Program-made: the position numbers and the translations under genes | Shown here: positions 35,797 to 45,584 of the stretch, piece by piece | Layout: every line of letters starts with the position of its first letter | Position numbering within the stretch: the stretch's first letter is position 1 | Notes under the pieces: model-generated | Told to the model about the DNA's origin: nothing | What the model saw: only the letters and a program-made list of their open reading frames with translations | Database searches by the model: none | From: Desulfovibrio sp. UCD-KL4C | GTDB taxonomy: Bacteria > Desulfobacterota > Desulfovibrionia > Desulfovibrionales > Desulfovibrionaceae | Direction: 5' to 3' | Length of the DNA: 64,000 nucleotides | NCBI RefSeq assembly: GCF_006210265.1 | Contig: NZ_VCNC01000003.1 | Coordinates: 434,001-498,000, forward strand

Positions 35797-37934
35797 TGCC
35801 CGGCGTCAATTCTCTTTTTAATCTAGGTAATGGGGCTTTATTCGCCTCTCAGTCCGCCATCCAAGTTACCGGTGAAAACCTCGCAAATGTTAATACTCCT
35901 GGGTATTCACGTCGTAATGTCCGCCTTGAAGAAGGTATCAGTATTAACTGGAAACCAGGACAGATTGGCACAGGTGTTAGAGCTGCTGAAGTTTACCGCA
36001 ATTTTGATCAGTTTATTGAGAACAGTTACAATGATAAAGCTTCCGAACGCGAACGCTGGAATTCTTTGTATCAATCCTTGGGCAGTGTAGAGAGTCTTTT
36101 CAATGAATCGCGCGGTTATGGTATTAACTCAAGTTTGACGACTTTTTTCAATAACTGGCAGGATTTAAGCCAGCGTGCAGATAATCCGGATGCCAGACAG
36201 CAGTTGCTTAAAAATTCAAAGAATCTGGTCAGCAGTATAAACAATCTGCAAAATGATCTTGATCGCTACCAGAAGCAGGTTGAAGATTATATTAAGCAAG
36301 ATGTAGATAGAGCCAATGATATTATGAGCCGCATTGCGGAGATTAATAGCCAGATAAACGTAGAGCAGGTTGACGGTCAGAATAACCCGAATGCTTTATA
36401 TGATGAAAGAGCCAGTTTAGTTCGCGATCTATCCAGCATAATGGATACGCAGACGATTGATAACGGTAAAGGTGATATGGTCATTCTTACCAAGGCTGGT
36501 CAGACTTTGGTAGAAGGTGACAAGCATTTTAGTATTTCATACGATGGTCCCCGCAGTCAGAATAATCTAACTCCTAATTCTGCTTTTGATGGAAAAGCAT
36601 ACTTCGACGGTTCAAGCGACTTTGAATATACACTCGAGGTCGTTGATTCGGGTAAGGCCGTCGGTTCAGGTGCCGGAGCAGCACAGTTTAGAGTGTCTCT
36701 TGACGGTGGAAATACTTGGCTCAAGGATGACAACGGTAACATAAGAACTTTTTATGCCAGAGGTTCAGATAAAGCCATACAGGTTGATGATCTGAAGATA
36801 TGGTTTGGTACTCCTGACGATTCAGATGCTACACCAGTAAATGATTTCAGCAAGGGTGATAAGTTCACAATTGTTCCAAAGAGTGCTCTCTACTGGGTGC
36901 AAAATACTTCCACCAGAGAAAATATTACTCCGCAGGCTTCTTTTACCGGGCAGGATAATAGCAGAAGGCTTACTGGTGGAACTTTGTCAGGTAATTTTTC
37001 TTTTAGAGATCAGCATGTAGGTAAATATAAGGCCCGCATGGATGCTCTGGCAAATGAACTTATCTGGCAGACAAATAGAATCCACTCACAGGGAGCAGGG
37101 CTCCAGCCACATACAACAATGTCAGGAACTTATTCTGTCACATCTGATGATACTGCTCTCGGAAGCGGGTCTTCCGGGCTTGCTTTTGCTGATAAGTTGG
37201 AATCAGGAAGTTCAATGATGTATTTCTATAATTCAACGACTGGAGAACTTGCATCTTCCGCATCTTTCGGCCCTCTTGATTTTAGCGGAATTGTTCCTCC
37301 TGGAATTACAAATTTTGATCCTAATCAGCATTCAATCAATGATGTTGCATCCGCTATAAATAATACTTTCGGAACTTATGTGGACGCTACGGTTATTAAT
37401 CATAAGCTGCAGCTTAATTCAAAACCAGGTTATGAGTTCCAGATGGGAACAGACACCTCTGGTATGTATGCCGCTCTTGGGCTTAATACATATTTCGAAG
37501 GCTCAGGAGCTAGTGATATAAATATTAATGCTAAAATAAGTGAAGACGTAAGTTATATAAACGCCGGGCATGTAAACGGAGCAGGGGAAGCAAACTCTGG
37601 AGACAATGGAACTGCTTTGAAAATTAAAGAAATGTCTCAGTCTAAGACTCGAATCGGAACTTCTTTTGATGGAGCTACTGATCAGACTATTATTGAATAT
37701 TATGACTCTACAGTTAGTACCGTTGGTGCAGATACTGCAACTGCAAAATTTAATTATAATTTTCAGGACACATTGGCTTCCGACCTTGATCAGAAACAGC
37801 AGGAAATTTCAGGCGTGAATATGGATGAAGAAATGAGTAACCTAATTAAGTTTCAGCATTCATATACCGCCGCAGCAAAGCTTATTACAACTGCTGATGA
37901 GATGCTTCAGACCATACTTGGGCTGAAAAATTAG
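35796..37934 (+). CDS. flgK: Hook-filament junction protein FlgK (HAP1)
   Basis: 712 residues. The N-terminal rod-family helix contains G-E-N-L-A-N-V-N-T-P-G-Y-S-R-R-N-V, and the C-terminal helix contains G-V-N-M-D-E-E-M-S-N-L-I-K-F-Q-x-S-Y-x-A-A-A-K-L-I, both diagnostic. The middle holds an inserted Gly/Asp-rich domain (about residues 240-390) that makes it longer than the enteric protein; the paired flgL carries a related-looking insert (F-R-V-S-L-D-G-G-x-T-W versus Y-S-L-D-G-G-x-N-W). Confidence 0.95.
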   Translation: MPGVNSLFNLGNGALFASQSAIQVTGENLANVNTPGYSRRNVRLEEGISINWKPGQIGTGVRAAEVYRNFDQFIENSYNDKASERERWNSLYQSLGSVESLFNESRGYGINSSLTTFFNNWQDLSQRADNPDARQQLLKNSKNLVSSINNLQNDLDRYQKQVEDYIKQDVDRANDIMSRIAEINSQINVEQVDGQNNPNALYDERASLVRDLSSIMDTQTIDNGKGDMVILTKAGQTLVEGDKHFSISYDGPRSQNNLTPNSAFDGKAYFDGSSDFEYTLEVVDSGKAVGSGAGAAQFRVSLDGGNTWLKDDNGNIRTFYARGSDKAIQVDDLKIWFGTPDDSDATPVNDFSKGDKFTIVPKSALYWVQNTSTRENITPQASFTGQDNSRRLTGGTLSGNFSFRDQHVGKYKARMDALANELIWQTNRIHSQGAGLQPHTTMSGTYSVTSDDTALGSGSSGLAFADKLESGSSMMYFYNSTTGELASSASFGPLDFSGIVPPGITNFDPNQHSINDVASAINNTFGTYVDATVINHKLQLNSKPGYEFQMGTDTSGMYAALGLNTYFEGSGASDININAKISEDVSYINAGHVNGAGEANSGDNGTALKIKEMSQSKTRIGTSFDGATDQTIIEYYDSTVSTVGADTATAKFNYNFQDTLASDLDQKQQEISGVNMDEEMSNLIKFQHSYTAAAKLITTADEMLQTILGLKN

Positions 37935-37973
37935 AACTGCAGGAATAATAAAGAAGGTCAATGGAGAAAGGTT

Positions 37974-39539
37974 ATGAGAGTTTCGCAGCAAATGCTTTTC
38001 AAAACTTATGTGTCTAATATGAACAGATCCCTTACGGATCTGGTAGAAAGCAATATTCAGGCACAGACTCAGAAGAAAGTTAATAAACCTTCGGATGATC
38101 CAGTTGGTATGGCGCGTATTCTTGACCATCGCGAAACTCTTGCTACAGTAGAACAATACCGAAATAATATTGATACAGCTACAGGTTGGCTTACTCTTTC
38201 AGATTCAACTTTGAATCAGGCTTCAACAATTGTTACCAGAGCTAGAGGAATTGCTCAGCAGGCTGCAACCGGCTCTATTACCGCAGAGAACAGAGAACAA
38301 ATCAGTTACGAAGCTCGTCAGCTTTTTCAGCAGTTAATCTCTCTTGCCAATACTGAGTACGAGGGAAAGAGTATTTATGCAGGTCATAAAGTTGACAACA
38401 ATGCGTTCAAAGAAACTTTGTGGATGACAACAAATGATTCTAACGTTTCATCACAACAGTTCAGCATTGAGGGAAATACTGATAAAAGTATTGTTGTTCA
38501 GTTCCTTGATTCAGGAGATATTGGAGCGACAGATCTTGACTATCGTTTTTCAAAAGACGGCGGTAAAACCTTTACTACAAAGACATTAGCTTCCGGAGAT
38601 AATACTTTGGACTTCGACGGAGTTAACATGTCTCTTGAAGCGGGAACGACCGTTAAGGCTAACTCCGCTACAGATACTAATGATTCAACCGGAACATGGA
38701 TGTGGGTTAGACCTACCGCTCAATATATGGGCGATGATCAAGATGCTATAAATGTTGTGGGGATGAATACAGATCTTGCCGGTGGAAGAACCAAAGCCGA
38801 AGGTGTTTTTACTGAGGATGTTGTTGTTAGAATTGATTCTGCGACAACCCTTCAATCTAATATCACTTATTCATATAGCCTTGACGGTGGTATTAACTGG
38901 GTTGAAGGTAATGTTAAAGAAGCTGATGGTATCTCATCAAATGCCGTTTTAAGTATTCCTGGCGGGATTTTGACAATTTATTCAAATGCCGGAGCCTCTG
39001 GAACAAACATTCTTTCATCTAATTCTCAGTTTGTAGTCAGACCTGATCTCGCAGCTATTAATTTTCAGATTCAGGAAAATGAATATGTAAGAGTCAATGA
39101 TGTCGGTAAAGATATTTTTGGCGGAGTATATAAAGCTCCGGGGCAGTCTGGGGCAGGGGTTGTTTTTAACAATAACAGCATGCTAACTGGAAGTAATACC
39201 AGCACTACTCAAAATTTGCTTGAAACAATGGGGAATCTTGTTGCATTTCTTGAAACCAACAATCAGTCAGGTGTTCAGGAATGTCTGGAGAGTTTGAAAA
39301 CGTCTCAGCAGCATCTTCTTACTCAGGTGGCGGATGTCGGTGGTAGAGAAAACAGACTTTCCGTTGCTGATAATGTGCTTTCAAGTCTTGAACTTAATGA
39401 AAAAGACAGAATCTCTCATATCGAAGATATTGACGTGGGAGAACTTATGACTCAGATTTCGCAGCAGCAAATTGTCTACGAAGCAGTACTGAAAAGTTCT
39501 TCAATGATTATGAATATGAATCTTTTGAATTATATATAG
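37974..39539 (+). CDS. flgL: Hook-filament junction protein FlgL (HAP3)
   Basis: 521 residues, much longer than the 317-residue enteric form. Ends are typical: M-R-V-S-Q-Q-M-x-F ... N-K-P-S-D-D-P-V-G-M-A-R at the N-terminus and I-x-D-V-D-x-G-x-L-M-T-Q-I-S-Q-Q-Q-x-x-Y-E-A-V-L-like heptads at the C-terminus. The central part has extra domains with Y-R-F-S-K-D-G-G-K-T-F and Y-S-L-D-G-G-x-N-W repeats, likely surface-exposed at the junction. Confidence 0.93.
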   Translation: MRVSQQMLFKTYVSNMNRSLTDLVESNIQAQTQKKVNKPSDDPVGMARILDHRETLATVEQYRNNIDTATGWLTLSDSTLNQASTIVTRARGIAQQAATGSITAENREQISYEARQLFQQLISLANTEYEGKSIYAGHKVDNNAFKETLWMTTNDSNVSSQQFSIEGNTDKSIVVQFLDSGDIGATDLDYRFSKDGGKTFTTKTLASGDNTLDFDGVNMSLEAGTTVKANSATDTNDSTGTWMWVRPTAQYMGDDQDAINVVGMNTDLAGGRTKAEGVFTEDVVVRIDSATTLQSNITYSYSLDGGINWVEGNVKEADGISSNAVLSIPGGILTIYSNAGASGTNILSSNSQFVVRPDLAAINFQIQENEYVRVNDVGKDIFGGVYKAPGQSGAGVVFNNNSMLTGSNTSTTQNLLETMGNLVAFLETNNQSGVQECLESLKTSQQHLLTQVADVGGRENRLSVADNVLSSLELNEKDRISHIEDIDVGELMTQISQQQIVYEAVLKSSSMIMNMNLLNYI

Positions 39540-39692
39540 TTATTTTTTTTCAGATTAGGATCGTATTATGCTTGCCCGTATGGGGGGTATTGCTGTAAAA
39601 GGTTTTTTAGTGATCTGAAAATATTTCCACAGTGGCGAATGTTTTACTGAAAGCAAAAACGATCCAACAGGATTACTTACACACAAGAGAAT

Positions 39693-39932
39693 ATGCTGAT
39701 TCTGACTCGGAGACCAGGCGAAGCTCTTTATCTGGATGACAATATAAAGATTACGGTATTGAGCGTTCAAGGCCGGCAGGTTAAGCTGGGCCTAGAAATA
39801 CCGGAAGAAACTACTGTCTACAGGGAAGAAGTTTACCTCAAAATTAAAGAACAGAACCGTATGGCGCTTGAAAACAGACAGCAGGACCTTTTTGCTGCGA
39901 CCGAATTATGGCAAAAGAAAGAAAAAAACTAA
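39693..39932 (+). CDS. csrA: Carbon storage/flagellar translational regulator CsrA
   Basis: RNA-binding dimer that blocks ribosome access at A-N-G-G-A sites, including flagellin mRNA. 79 residues: M-L-I-L-T-R-R-x-[12 protein letters not shown]-x-Q-V-K-L-G-L-x-x-P and Y-R-E-E-V-Y are the conserved elements, with a slightly long C-terminus. It overlaps fliW by 25 bp, the usual partner-switch arrangement. Confidence 0.97.
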   Translation: MLILTRRPGEALYLDDNIKITVLSVQGRQVKLGLEIPEETTVYREEVYLKIKEQNRMALENRQQDLFAATELWQKKEKN

Positions 39933-40357
39933 TCAGGACTCGTCTTGGAGAAAGAGAGATACTAGAGGACGGGATTATCTACTTTTCCCGTGGTCTGATC
40001 GGCTTTGACGATAAAAGAGATTTTACTCTGATTCAGATTAGAGAAGATTCTCCTTTTCTTTTGTTGCAAAGCGTTGAGGATCATAACTTAGGTCTGCTTG
40101 TTGTTGACCCATACAGTTTTATGGATGAATATGAAGTCAAGTTGAGTGATGCTGAAAAAAGAATTTTAAGGCTGGAAAATATTCGTCAGCTTGGCATACT
40201 AGTCACTGTGACAATCCCTCCTGGAAGACCAGAGGAGACAACCCTCAATCTTGGCGGGCCTATAGTGATTAATTCCGAAGCCCGTCGCGGGATGCAGATT
40301 CCACAGGTGGATTCAAAATATCCAACACACTACCGCCCGCAAAAGGATGAATTGTAA
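39908..40357 (+). CDS. fliW: Flagellar assembly factor FliW
   Basis: Binds flagellin or CsrA; when flagellin is exported, freed FliW sequesters CsrA and flagellin translation resumes. 149 residues with the family blocks F-x-x-G-L-I-G-F-D-x-x-x-x-F-x-L-I, [11 protein letters not shown] and L-N-L-x-G-P-I-V-I-N. Follows csrA with a 25-bp overlap in another frame, so the two are probably made in a fixed ratio. Confidence 0.95.
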   Translation: MAKERKKLIRTRLGEREILEDGIIYFSRGLIGFDDKRDFTLIQIREDSPFLLLQSVEDHNLGLLVVDPYSFMDEYEVKLSDAEKRILRLENIRQLGILVTVTIPPGRPEETTLNLGGPIVINSEARRGMQIPQVDSKYPTHYRPQKDEL

Positions 40358-40418
40358 TATAATAATTTGTCGAGTATTCATAATGTATACTCGATTAGGT
40401 AAAACAGACTTGATTTAT

Positions 40419-40450
40419 GGTGAGACTTTTCATGAGTTTCACCATTTTTT
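40419..40450 (+). terminator. Intrinsic terminator of the flagellar operon
   Basis: GGTGA-G-ACT pairs with AGT-T-TCACC over a 7-nt loop, then ATTTTTT. It ends the flgF-fliW unit and lies between it and the converging flgM. Confidence 0.8.
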
Positions 40451-40469
40451 ATTTAATGTAAAAGAGAAA

Positions 40470-40769
40470 TTAACTTAAAAAATCTATGTCCTCTCGTACA
40501 AGATTCAGAGCTGTCTTACGAATATCCGGCTTGTATGTCCCTGCGCGCACCTGTTCTCTCAAATCTTTAACTTTCTGATCTCGAGTGTCAGGACTTTCTG
40601 CCGCCACTTGCCGCGCTGTTCCGAGTAATTTTGCCTGTGATGAGACATTTACAACGTCACGAGTCGCTGTAGAACTTGTACTTTGTGATTGAGCCTTATC
40701 TGCCGGGTTCTTGACCTTGTTATCAGAATAGGCCTTGAGGGGGGTATTGTTAAATTGATTGATCTTCAT
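40470..40769 (-). CDS. flgM: Anti-sigma-28 factor FlgM
   Basis: Holds FliA inactive until hook completion, then is exported. From ATG 40769 (AGGAGGGGATC before it) the protein is 99 residues: an Asn/Ser/Thr-rich disordered N-terminus, D-V-V-N-V-S-S-Q-A-K in the middle and the C-terminal sigma-binding helices (K-V-K-D-L-R-E-Q-V-R-x-G-T-Y-K-P-D ... T-A-L-N-L-V-R-E-D). Transcribed convergently to fliW. Confidence 0.93.
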   Translation of the reverse strand: MKINQFNNTPLKAYSDNKVKNPADKAQSQSTSSTATRDVVNVSSQAKLLGTARQVAAESPDTRDQKVKDLREQVRAGTYKPDIRKTALNLVREDIDFLS

Positions 40770-40829
40770 GATCCCCTCCTGGGTTGCCATGGTTCATTCA
40801 TTTTGCAGTTAATTTTTTGCTGATATAAA

Positions 40830-41246
40830 TCAGAGCATCGTTCGATCGACTTTGTCTAAAGTTATTTCCCATAGCCGATTCATAACTTCAGACATTTCAT
40901 CAGGAGAAAGAAGAACGACCCCTTGATCGTTTTCCTTAAGAACTTGCACATCGCTTCCATCAAGAGGGTACTCAAATAAGTGCTTTTCTCCAAAATCTAA
41001 TTCCAACTGTTCTAGTATATCGGACACAACTGGATTTTCATTACCCGAAACAATGAGATTTTCGATAATTTCTCTTGAAATTTTTTCTACCAGCTCGCGA
41101 CGCCTTGCCTGCCGTGAAATACTGACAACGTCAACAGGCTCGCTCATCTTCAGGGCACGCCTGAATCTGGCCAGTCTCTTAGCGTTGGTTAACTGCTTAC
41201 CGTAGGTTTGCAGCATATTTCTTATTTCAGCAGGGGTGTTTGTCAT
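40830..41246 (-). CDS. FlgM-associated hypothetical protein
   Basis: 138 residues, charged, helical, with P-V-D-V-V-S-I-S-R-Q-A-R-R-R in its first third, a segment like the V-x-V-S-S-Q-A motif of FlgM. The same pair occurs in other Desulfovibrio genomes, where I recall the family as DVU0524-type FlgM-associated proteins. No transmembrane or signal sequence. It lies 60 bp upstream of flgM on the same strand, so both are probably co-expressed; a role in sigma-28 control is inferred from position. Confidence 0.7.
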   Translation of the reverse strand: MTNTPAEIRNMLQTYGKQLTNAKRLARFRRALKMSEPVDVVSISRQARRRELVEKISREIIENLIVSGNENPVVSDILEQLELDFGEKHLFEYPLDGSDVQVLKENDQGVVLLSPDEMSEVMNRLWEITLDKVDRTML

Positions 41247-41653
41247 AGTACATATTCCTTCTCATTAACCTTATCGGCAGGTTTCTATGTATCCTTTAGG
41301 GTGAAAGATGGAAAAAAAATATTTTAATAAGCTTTAAATTCAATTTGTTATAAAGTTAAAAGTGAGCGTGCACTCTTTTTTGTGTTGTTAATTCTATTTA
41401 ACATTTTTCTCTATAAAAAAAATATAGCACTTCTAACATATAAATATATCTGTTGCCAGTAGCTCTGGAGCCATTCGCGAAAAATTTTGTTATTCGTGAT
41501 TAGCAATTTTATGTCTATTACTTTTTTAAAAGAGATGTACATTGTACAGTTTCGTTGCAGGTTTATTTTTTTAGTAGGGTTTTAAGTTCATTTAAAGTAA
41601 TTTAGCAGAAGCTTAAGGTTGAATCTTAAGCTTCTTTCTAATAGGTAGTCTCT
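41247..41653. other. AT-rich divergent intergenic region
   Basis: About 400 bp between the FlgM-associated gene (minus) and nadK (plus). Runs of A and T; an AAGCTTAAG-type inverted pair near 41610-41632 just before nadK. No RNA gene or clear promoter recognised. Confidence 0.4.
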
Positions 41654-42505
41654 ATGTCTGATTGTAAAGATTTTGTGCTGATAGTTACGAAGGCTGGAGG
41701 GGGCACTGCTGCAAAGCTGGGAACAATCATTTCCAAGTGGCTTTCTGCTCGTGGTGTAAATTCTCACGTAATTGAACATCCTGCTCCTCCTGCTCATGTT
41801 GAAGTCAGTGAATATAGAGAAGGTTGTTCACTTGTGCTTGTTCTTGGCGGTGATGGTACTTTTATAAGTACAGCCGGGGTTGTTATAGAATGGAAAATTC
41901 CTGTTCTTGGTATTAATCACGGCAGAGTCGGGTTTTTAGCTGAGGTTATGCCTGATGATTGGGAAATTGCACTTGAAAATTATTTGAGCCATGAACTTGA
42001 TATCTCCAGAAGGCTTGCGCTTCATTATGAAATTCAGCGTGGTACCGGAATTATTGGCCGTGGAGTCGCGGTTAATGATTTGGTTCTTTCCCGTGGTTCA
42101 GTAGCCCGGATTATTTCCTTAGATATAGGACAGAGCGGGCAGTGGATTAAAAATATTCGTGCTGACGGGGTTATTATTTCCACTCCTACCGGATCAACAG
42201 CCTATAATGTTTCTGCTGGAGGGCCTCTTGTTCATCCGGAACTTCCGGTTATGTGTATTACGCCAGTATGTCCGTTTTTAAATGGAGTTAGACCAATGGT
42301 TCTTCCGGCAGAGATGCCTTTAACCATAGATATTTCTGAATCTAGTGGTGATGTCTTTATCACTGAAGACGGTAGAGTTCCCTATCCTTTGAAAACCGGA
42401 GACAGGATAATTATTACAAGGCATGAAAATGATTTGTTACTGGCCCGCATTCGTAGCAATACTTTTTTTGAAAAACTTAAAAGTAAAGGTTTCCTTTCGG
42501 AGTAA
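41654..42505 (+). CDS. nadK: NAD kinase
   Basis: Phosphorylates NAD to NADP. 283 residues. Seen: G-G-D-G-T-F-I-S (catalytic Asp and nucleotide loop, about residue 73), G-I-N-H-G-R-V-G-F-L, the N-D-L-V-L-S-R-G segment, and S-T-P-T-G-S-T-A-Y-N-V-S-A-G-G-P-L-V-H-P, all family signatures. Starts an apparently co-directional group with the next gene 6 bp away. Confidence 0.95.
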   Translation: MSDCKDFVLIVTKAGGGTAAKLGTIISKWLSARGVNSHVIEHPAPPAHVEVSEYREGCSLVLVLGGDGTFISTAGVVIEWKIPVLGINHGRVGFLAEVMPDDWEIALENYLSHELDISRRLALHYEIQRGTGIIGRGVAVNDLVLSRGSVARIISLDIGQSGQWIKNIRADGVIISTPTGSTAYNVSAGGPLVHPELPVMCITPVCPFLNGVRPMVLPAEMPLTIDISESSGDVFITEDGRVPYPLKTGDRIIITRHENDLLLARIRSNTFFEKLKSKGFLSE

Positions 42506-42511
42506 TATACA

Positions 42512-44263
42512 TTGAGAGCTCTGCTTGATTTTACCTCTATTGAAGACGTTCGTTACGGAAAAGATCCTGTGTCAGATGCTTGGCTTCTCCATTTTATGAC
42601 GGCGAATCATCTTGAAAACTTTATGGACCCGATTAAGAACGCTTCACCTGAACAACTACGCTTTATGGTTGCACTTGATGCAAATCAGGTGTTTGCACCT
42701 TGTTCAGACTGGCTGTTCAAACGTTTGGTCACACCCGGACTTGCTGCTGATTTGCTGCAGCAATATATTAATGTTTGGAAGACATTGGTCAAACTGGTCA
42801 GAACTCATGTCTCAGATAAGTATCAGCGTAGATTAATTTTAAATCTTTGCCGCCACAAATTTAAGCAGGCCCTTGATGCATCTATTCTCATCCCTTGGCG
42901 GTTGCTGAAAGGGATGATTACAATATTTCTTTCCAGAAGTGGTCTTGATGACCCTTACCGTAATCGTAAGAGTATTTTAGTAAGCAGAGGGCGGGCATAT
43001 CTTGAGAGTGATTTTTTCAAGCGGTCAATGGAGTCTTGTCCTTATCCACCGCTTGAATGCAGCTGTCTTGAAGATATGCGTTTTGAGCTTGATATGATCG
43101 AGCTTGAAAGACTTTTCAGATTGTCGACTCTTCCCGATACATGGAGCGCAGATTTATTTTCAGAAGATTTTTCTCGTTATTCTTCCTGTTTTTCTAAAGA
43201 TAAGGTTGATTTTACAGGGATGAGAGATATTTTTTGCAAAAACAGATCAGGACTTAAAATTTTGTATCTCCCTGATGATTCCGGTGGGCTGCCGTCAGAT
43301 TTGCTAATGGTAAAGTCGCTGCTTCGGCAGGGGCATAGCGTAATCATGGCCCTTAAAGAAGGTTTCTGTTTCGACTGTCCGACTATTTGGGACAATGGAA
43401 ATGATCCAGCGCTTACCGAAATTCTTAAGGGTGCATATTTTATAACGGAGAGCAGAATTTCTAAAAATGAACTTTTGGACACACTCCGCAAAAATCCTTT
43501 TGTAATTATTTCTGATGGAACACGAGAACGTCTTAATCTCATTCGTTGCAGCGTTACTTTTTCCAGAGCATGGAAAGAGTCTGATCTGATTCTTGCAAAG
43601 GGGTGGGCTAACAGGCGTAGATTGATTAAAAACACACATCAATTTACTCGTGATGTGATGTGCTTCCATAGAAATCGTAACGGCAGGTTTAAGCTCGAGT
43701 TTAAGGCAAAATCTCATAGAACCCATAAATTCAGTGAGCTTGATATTACCGCCAAAGCTGATGAAATTATTTCTGAAATGCAGCAGGCCCGTTCAGAAAG
43801 GAAAGCTGTAATGTTTTACAGCGGAATCGTGGGTAGTATTCCGGGGCAGGTTGATGTTGCCATTAGTCTTTTGAAAACTTTTGTTTCAGATCTTCGCAGT
43901 AGACTTGAAGATACATATATAATTAATCCTGCTGAACACTTTGTAGAAGGCATGGATGCGGACGATTTGATGTTTATGTGGGAAAAAGTTCAGCGTAGCG
44001 GATTAATTTCTATCTGGAGATTTCAGACTTACGCCGATATTGAAAGAAGCTTTGAATTGATGGATAAAAAGGTTCCTAATGTATGGGTTGGAAAGGATGC
44101 GACTTACTCTACTGGCTGCACTAAGGAAAGGTATATAGCTAAGGATGTTCAAAGGCAGCATCGTGAGTTGCAGATTTTAGGCCCCGGTCCTGATAGGTTC
44201 TTGCGCAGACGTGAGTACGGTGTAGGAAGATTTAGCGACGTAGTGATTGAGCCTTCAAATTAA
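42512..44263 (+). CDS. Large protein with a DUF89/ARMT1-like domain
   Basis: 583 residues, starting with TTG 8 bp after CGGAG. The middle (about residues 245-370) has the layout of DUF89/ARMT1 metal-dependent phosphatases: L-K-I-L-Y-L-P-D-D-S-G-G-L-P-S-D-L-L-M at the place of the usual D-N-A-G-E motif, and later S-D-G-T-R-E-R ... E-S-D-L-I-L-A-K-G-W-A-N. These enzymes remove phosphate from damaged sugar or cofactor metabolites. The N-terminal 230 and C-terminal 170 residues are not recognised. One-base stop/start overlap with mltA and 6-bp gap from nadK indicate an operon. Function unproven; the altered D-D-S-G-G motif leaves activity in doubt. Confidence 0.65.
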   Translation: MRALLDFTSIEDVRYGKDPVSDAWLLHFMTANHLENFMDPIKNASPEQLRFMVALDANQVFAPCSDWLFKRLVTPGLAADLLQQYINVWKTLVKLVRTHVSDKYQRRLILNLCRHKFKQALDASILIPWRLLKGMITIFLSRSGLDDPYRNRKSILVSRGRAYLESDFFKRSMESCPYPPLECSCLEDMRFELDMIELERLFRLSTLPDTWSADLFSEDFSRYSSCFSKDKVDFTGMRDIFCKNRSGLKILYLPDDSGGLPSDLLMVKSLLRQGHSVIMALKEGFCFDCPTIWDNGNDPALTEILKGAYFITESRISKNELLDTLRKNPFVIISDGTRERLNLIRCSVTFSRAWKESDLILAKGWANRRRLIKNTHQFTRDVMCFHRNRNGRFKLEFKAKSHRTHKFSELDITAKADEIISEMQQARSERKAVMFYSGIVGSIPGQVDVAISLLKTFVSDLRSRLEDTYIINPAEHFVEGMDADDLMFMWEKVQRSGLISIWRFQTYADIERSFELMDKKVPNVWVGKDATYSTGCTKERYIAKDVQRQHRELQILGPGPDRFLRRREYGVGRFSDVVIEPSN

Positions 44264-45540
44264 TGTTTAAATCAATCACTTTTATCAAGGCGTTGTTAGG
44301 CGTTTGTCTGCTATCACTGTTTCTTAGTGGATGTGCGACAAAAATTCATAGTGTAGGCAAAACTTCGTATAGAATAGTTAAATCAAAGGCTTGGAAAAGT
44401 AAGCGTGCTAGGTCTGAAACCGTAGTTTCTGGTCCTGTAAAATATTCTGCTCTTCCATTTTCTTCTTCTGAAAGTGCCGCCCGCAGGATTGATATACAAT
44501 CACAAAATATTTCTTCGTGGAAAAATCTCGGACCTCAGATTAGAAAGTCTATTGAGTATGCAGGGCGTAATCCTGCCGGTGGTATGGCTCTTAAAAGAAA
44601 AGATTTACGTCTTACATGGGGGCAGCTTCGCAAATCTCTTGAAGACCTTGAAAGGTTATTGCCTCGGTTAGACCGTAACCCGGAGTTGCTTGGAAAGTCC
44701 TTTGTCTGGTACGAGCTTCAGTCCGGTGCAGAGATGACAGGATATTATACTCCGGTTATTGAGGCTAGTCTTACGAAAAGAGGTCCGTATAAGTACCCTG
44801 TTTATAGAGTGCCTCCTGACTTACGTAAGGCTCGACCTGGGCAGACACATCCATGGTCGGAACAATTGCGCAAAGGGTACCGGGTTGAAAATGGAAGAAT
44901 TCTTCCGTATCATTCCCGCCGGGCTATTGATATTGATAAAGTGCTTTCTGGCCGCGGCTTAGAAGTCGCGTGGCTAAAAGATCCAGTAGATTTATTTTAT
45001 ATGCATGTTCAGGGAGGCGGAGTACTTCGCTTGCCTGATGGTCGGCTTAGAACAGCTGTGTTCAGCGGTACCAATGGTCTTTCTTTTAAAGGGCTTGGCC
45101 AAATAATGCTTAATAAAAGAATTCTCAAAAGGAGCCAACTCTCGCGTGAAAAGATTAAAGAATATCTTCTTAGCCATCCAAAACAAATGTGGGAGTTGAT
45201 GGCTGAAAATAATAGTTATATCTTTTTTCAGATAACTCGCGGACGTCCGCTCGGGGCTAACGGTAAGCCTTTAAAGTCTATGGTCAGTCTTGCCACTGAT
45301 CCTTCACTTATACCGCTTGGAGCAATAGTCGCGTTCCGTACAGATATTTTCCCTCGAAAAGGTCGCCCTTCACAGAGGGTAAATGGTCTTGGACTTGCTC
45401 AGGATACTGGGAAAGCTATCAGAGGAGCAAGGCTTGATTATTACCTGGGGACTGGGAATGAATTTAAATATCCAGCGCATCATTTGAAAAAAAGAGTTCC
45501 GGTTTATTTGTTGATCAGCCGGGCTGCATTAAGAAGATAA
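44263..45540 (+). CDS. mltA: Membrane-bound lytic murein transglycosylase A
   Basis: Outer-membrane lipoprotein that cleaves glycan strands to 1,6-anhydromuropeptides. 425 residues; lipobox L-S-G-C near residue 24. Family motifs: G-Y-Y-T-P-V-I-E-A-S, Y-P-V-Y-R-V-P-P-D-L, the D-P-V-D-L-F-Y-M-H-V-Q-G-G-G barrel segment and the catalytic G-L-A-Q-D-T-G-x-A-I-x-G-x-R-x-D region near the C-terminus. ATG overlaps the preceding stop by one base. Confidence 0.93.
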   Translation: MFKSITFIKALLGVCLLSLFLSGCATKIHSVGKTSYRIVKSKAWKSKRARSETVVSGPVKYSALPFSSSESAARRIDIQSQNISSWKNLGPQIRKSIEYAGRNPAGGMALKRKDLRLTWGQLRKSLEDLERLLPRLDRNPELLGKSFVWYELQSGAEMTGYYTPVIEASLTKRGPYKYPVYRVPPDLRKARPGQTHPWSEQLRKGYRVENGRILPYHSRRAIDIDKVLSGRGLEVAWLKDPVDLFYMHVQGGGVLRLPDGRLRTAVFSGTNGLSFKGLGQIMLNKRILKRSQLSREKIKEYLLSHPKQMWELMAENNSYIFFQITRGRPLGANGKPLKSMVSLATDPSLIPLGAIVAFRTDIFPRKGRPSQRVNGLGLAQDTGKAIRGARLDYYLGTGNEFKYPAHHLKKRVPVYLLISRAALRR

Positions 45541-45584
45541 TATCAGGCTAAAACCTGTTTAATAAGAATTGCAAGGAGCGATAT

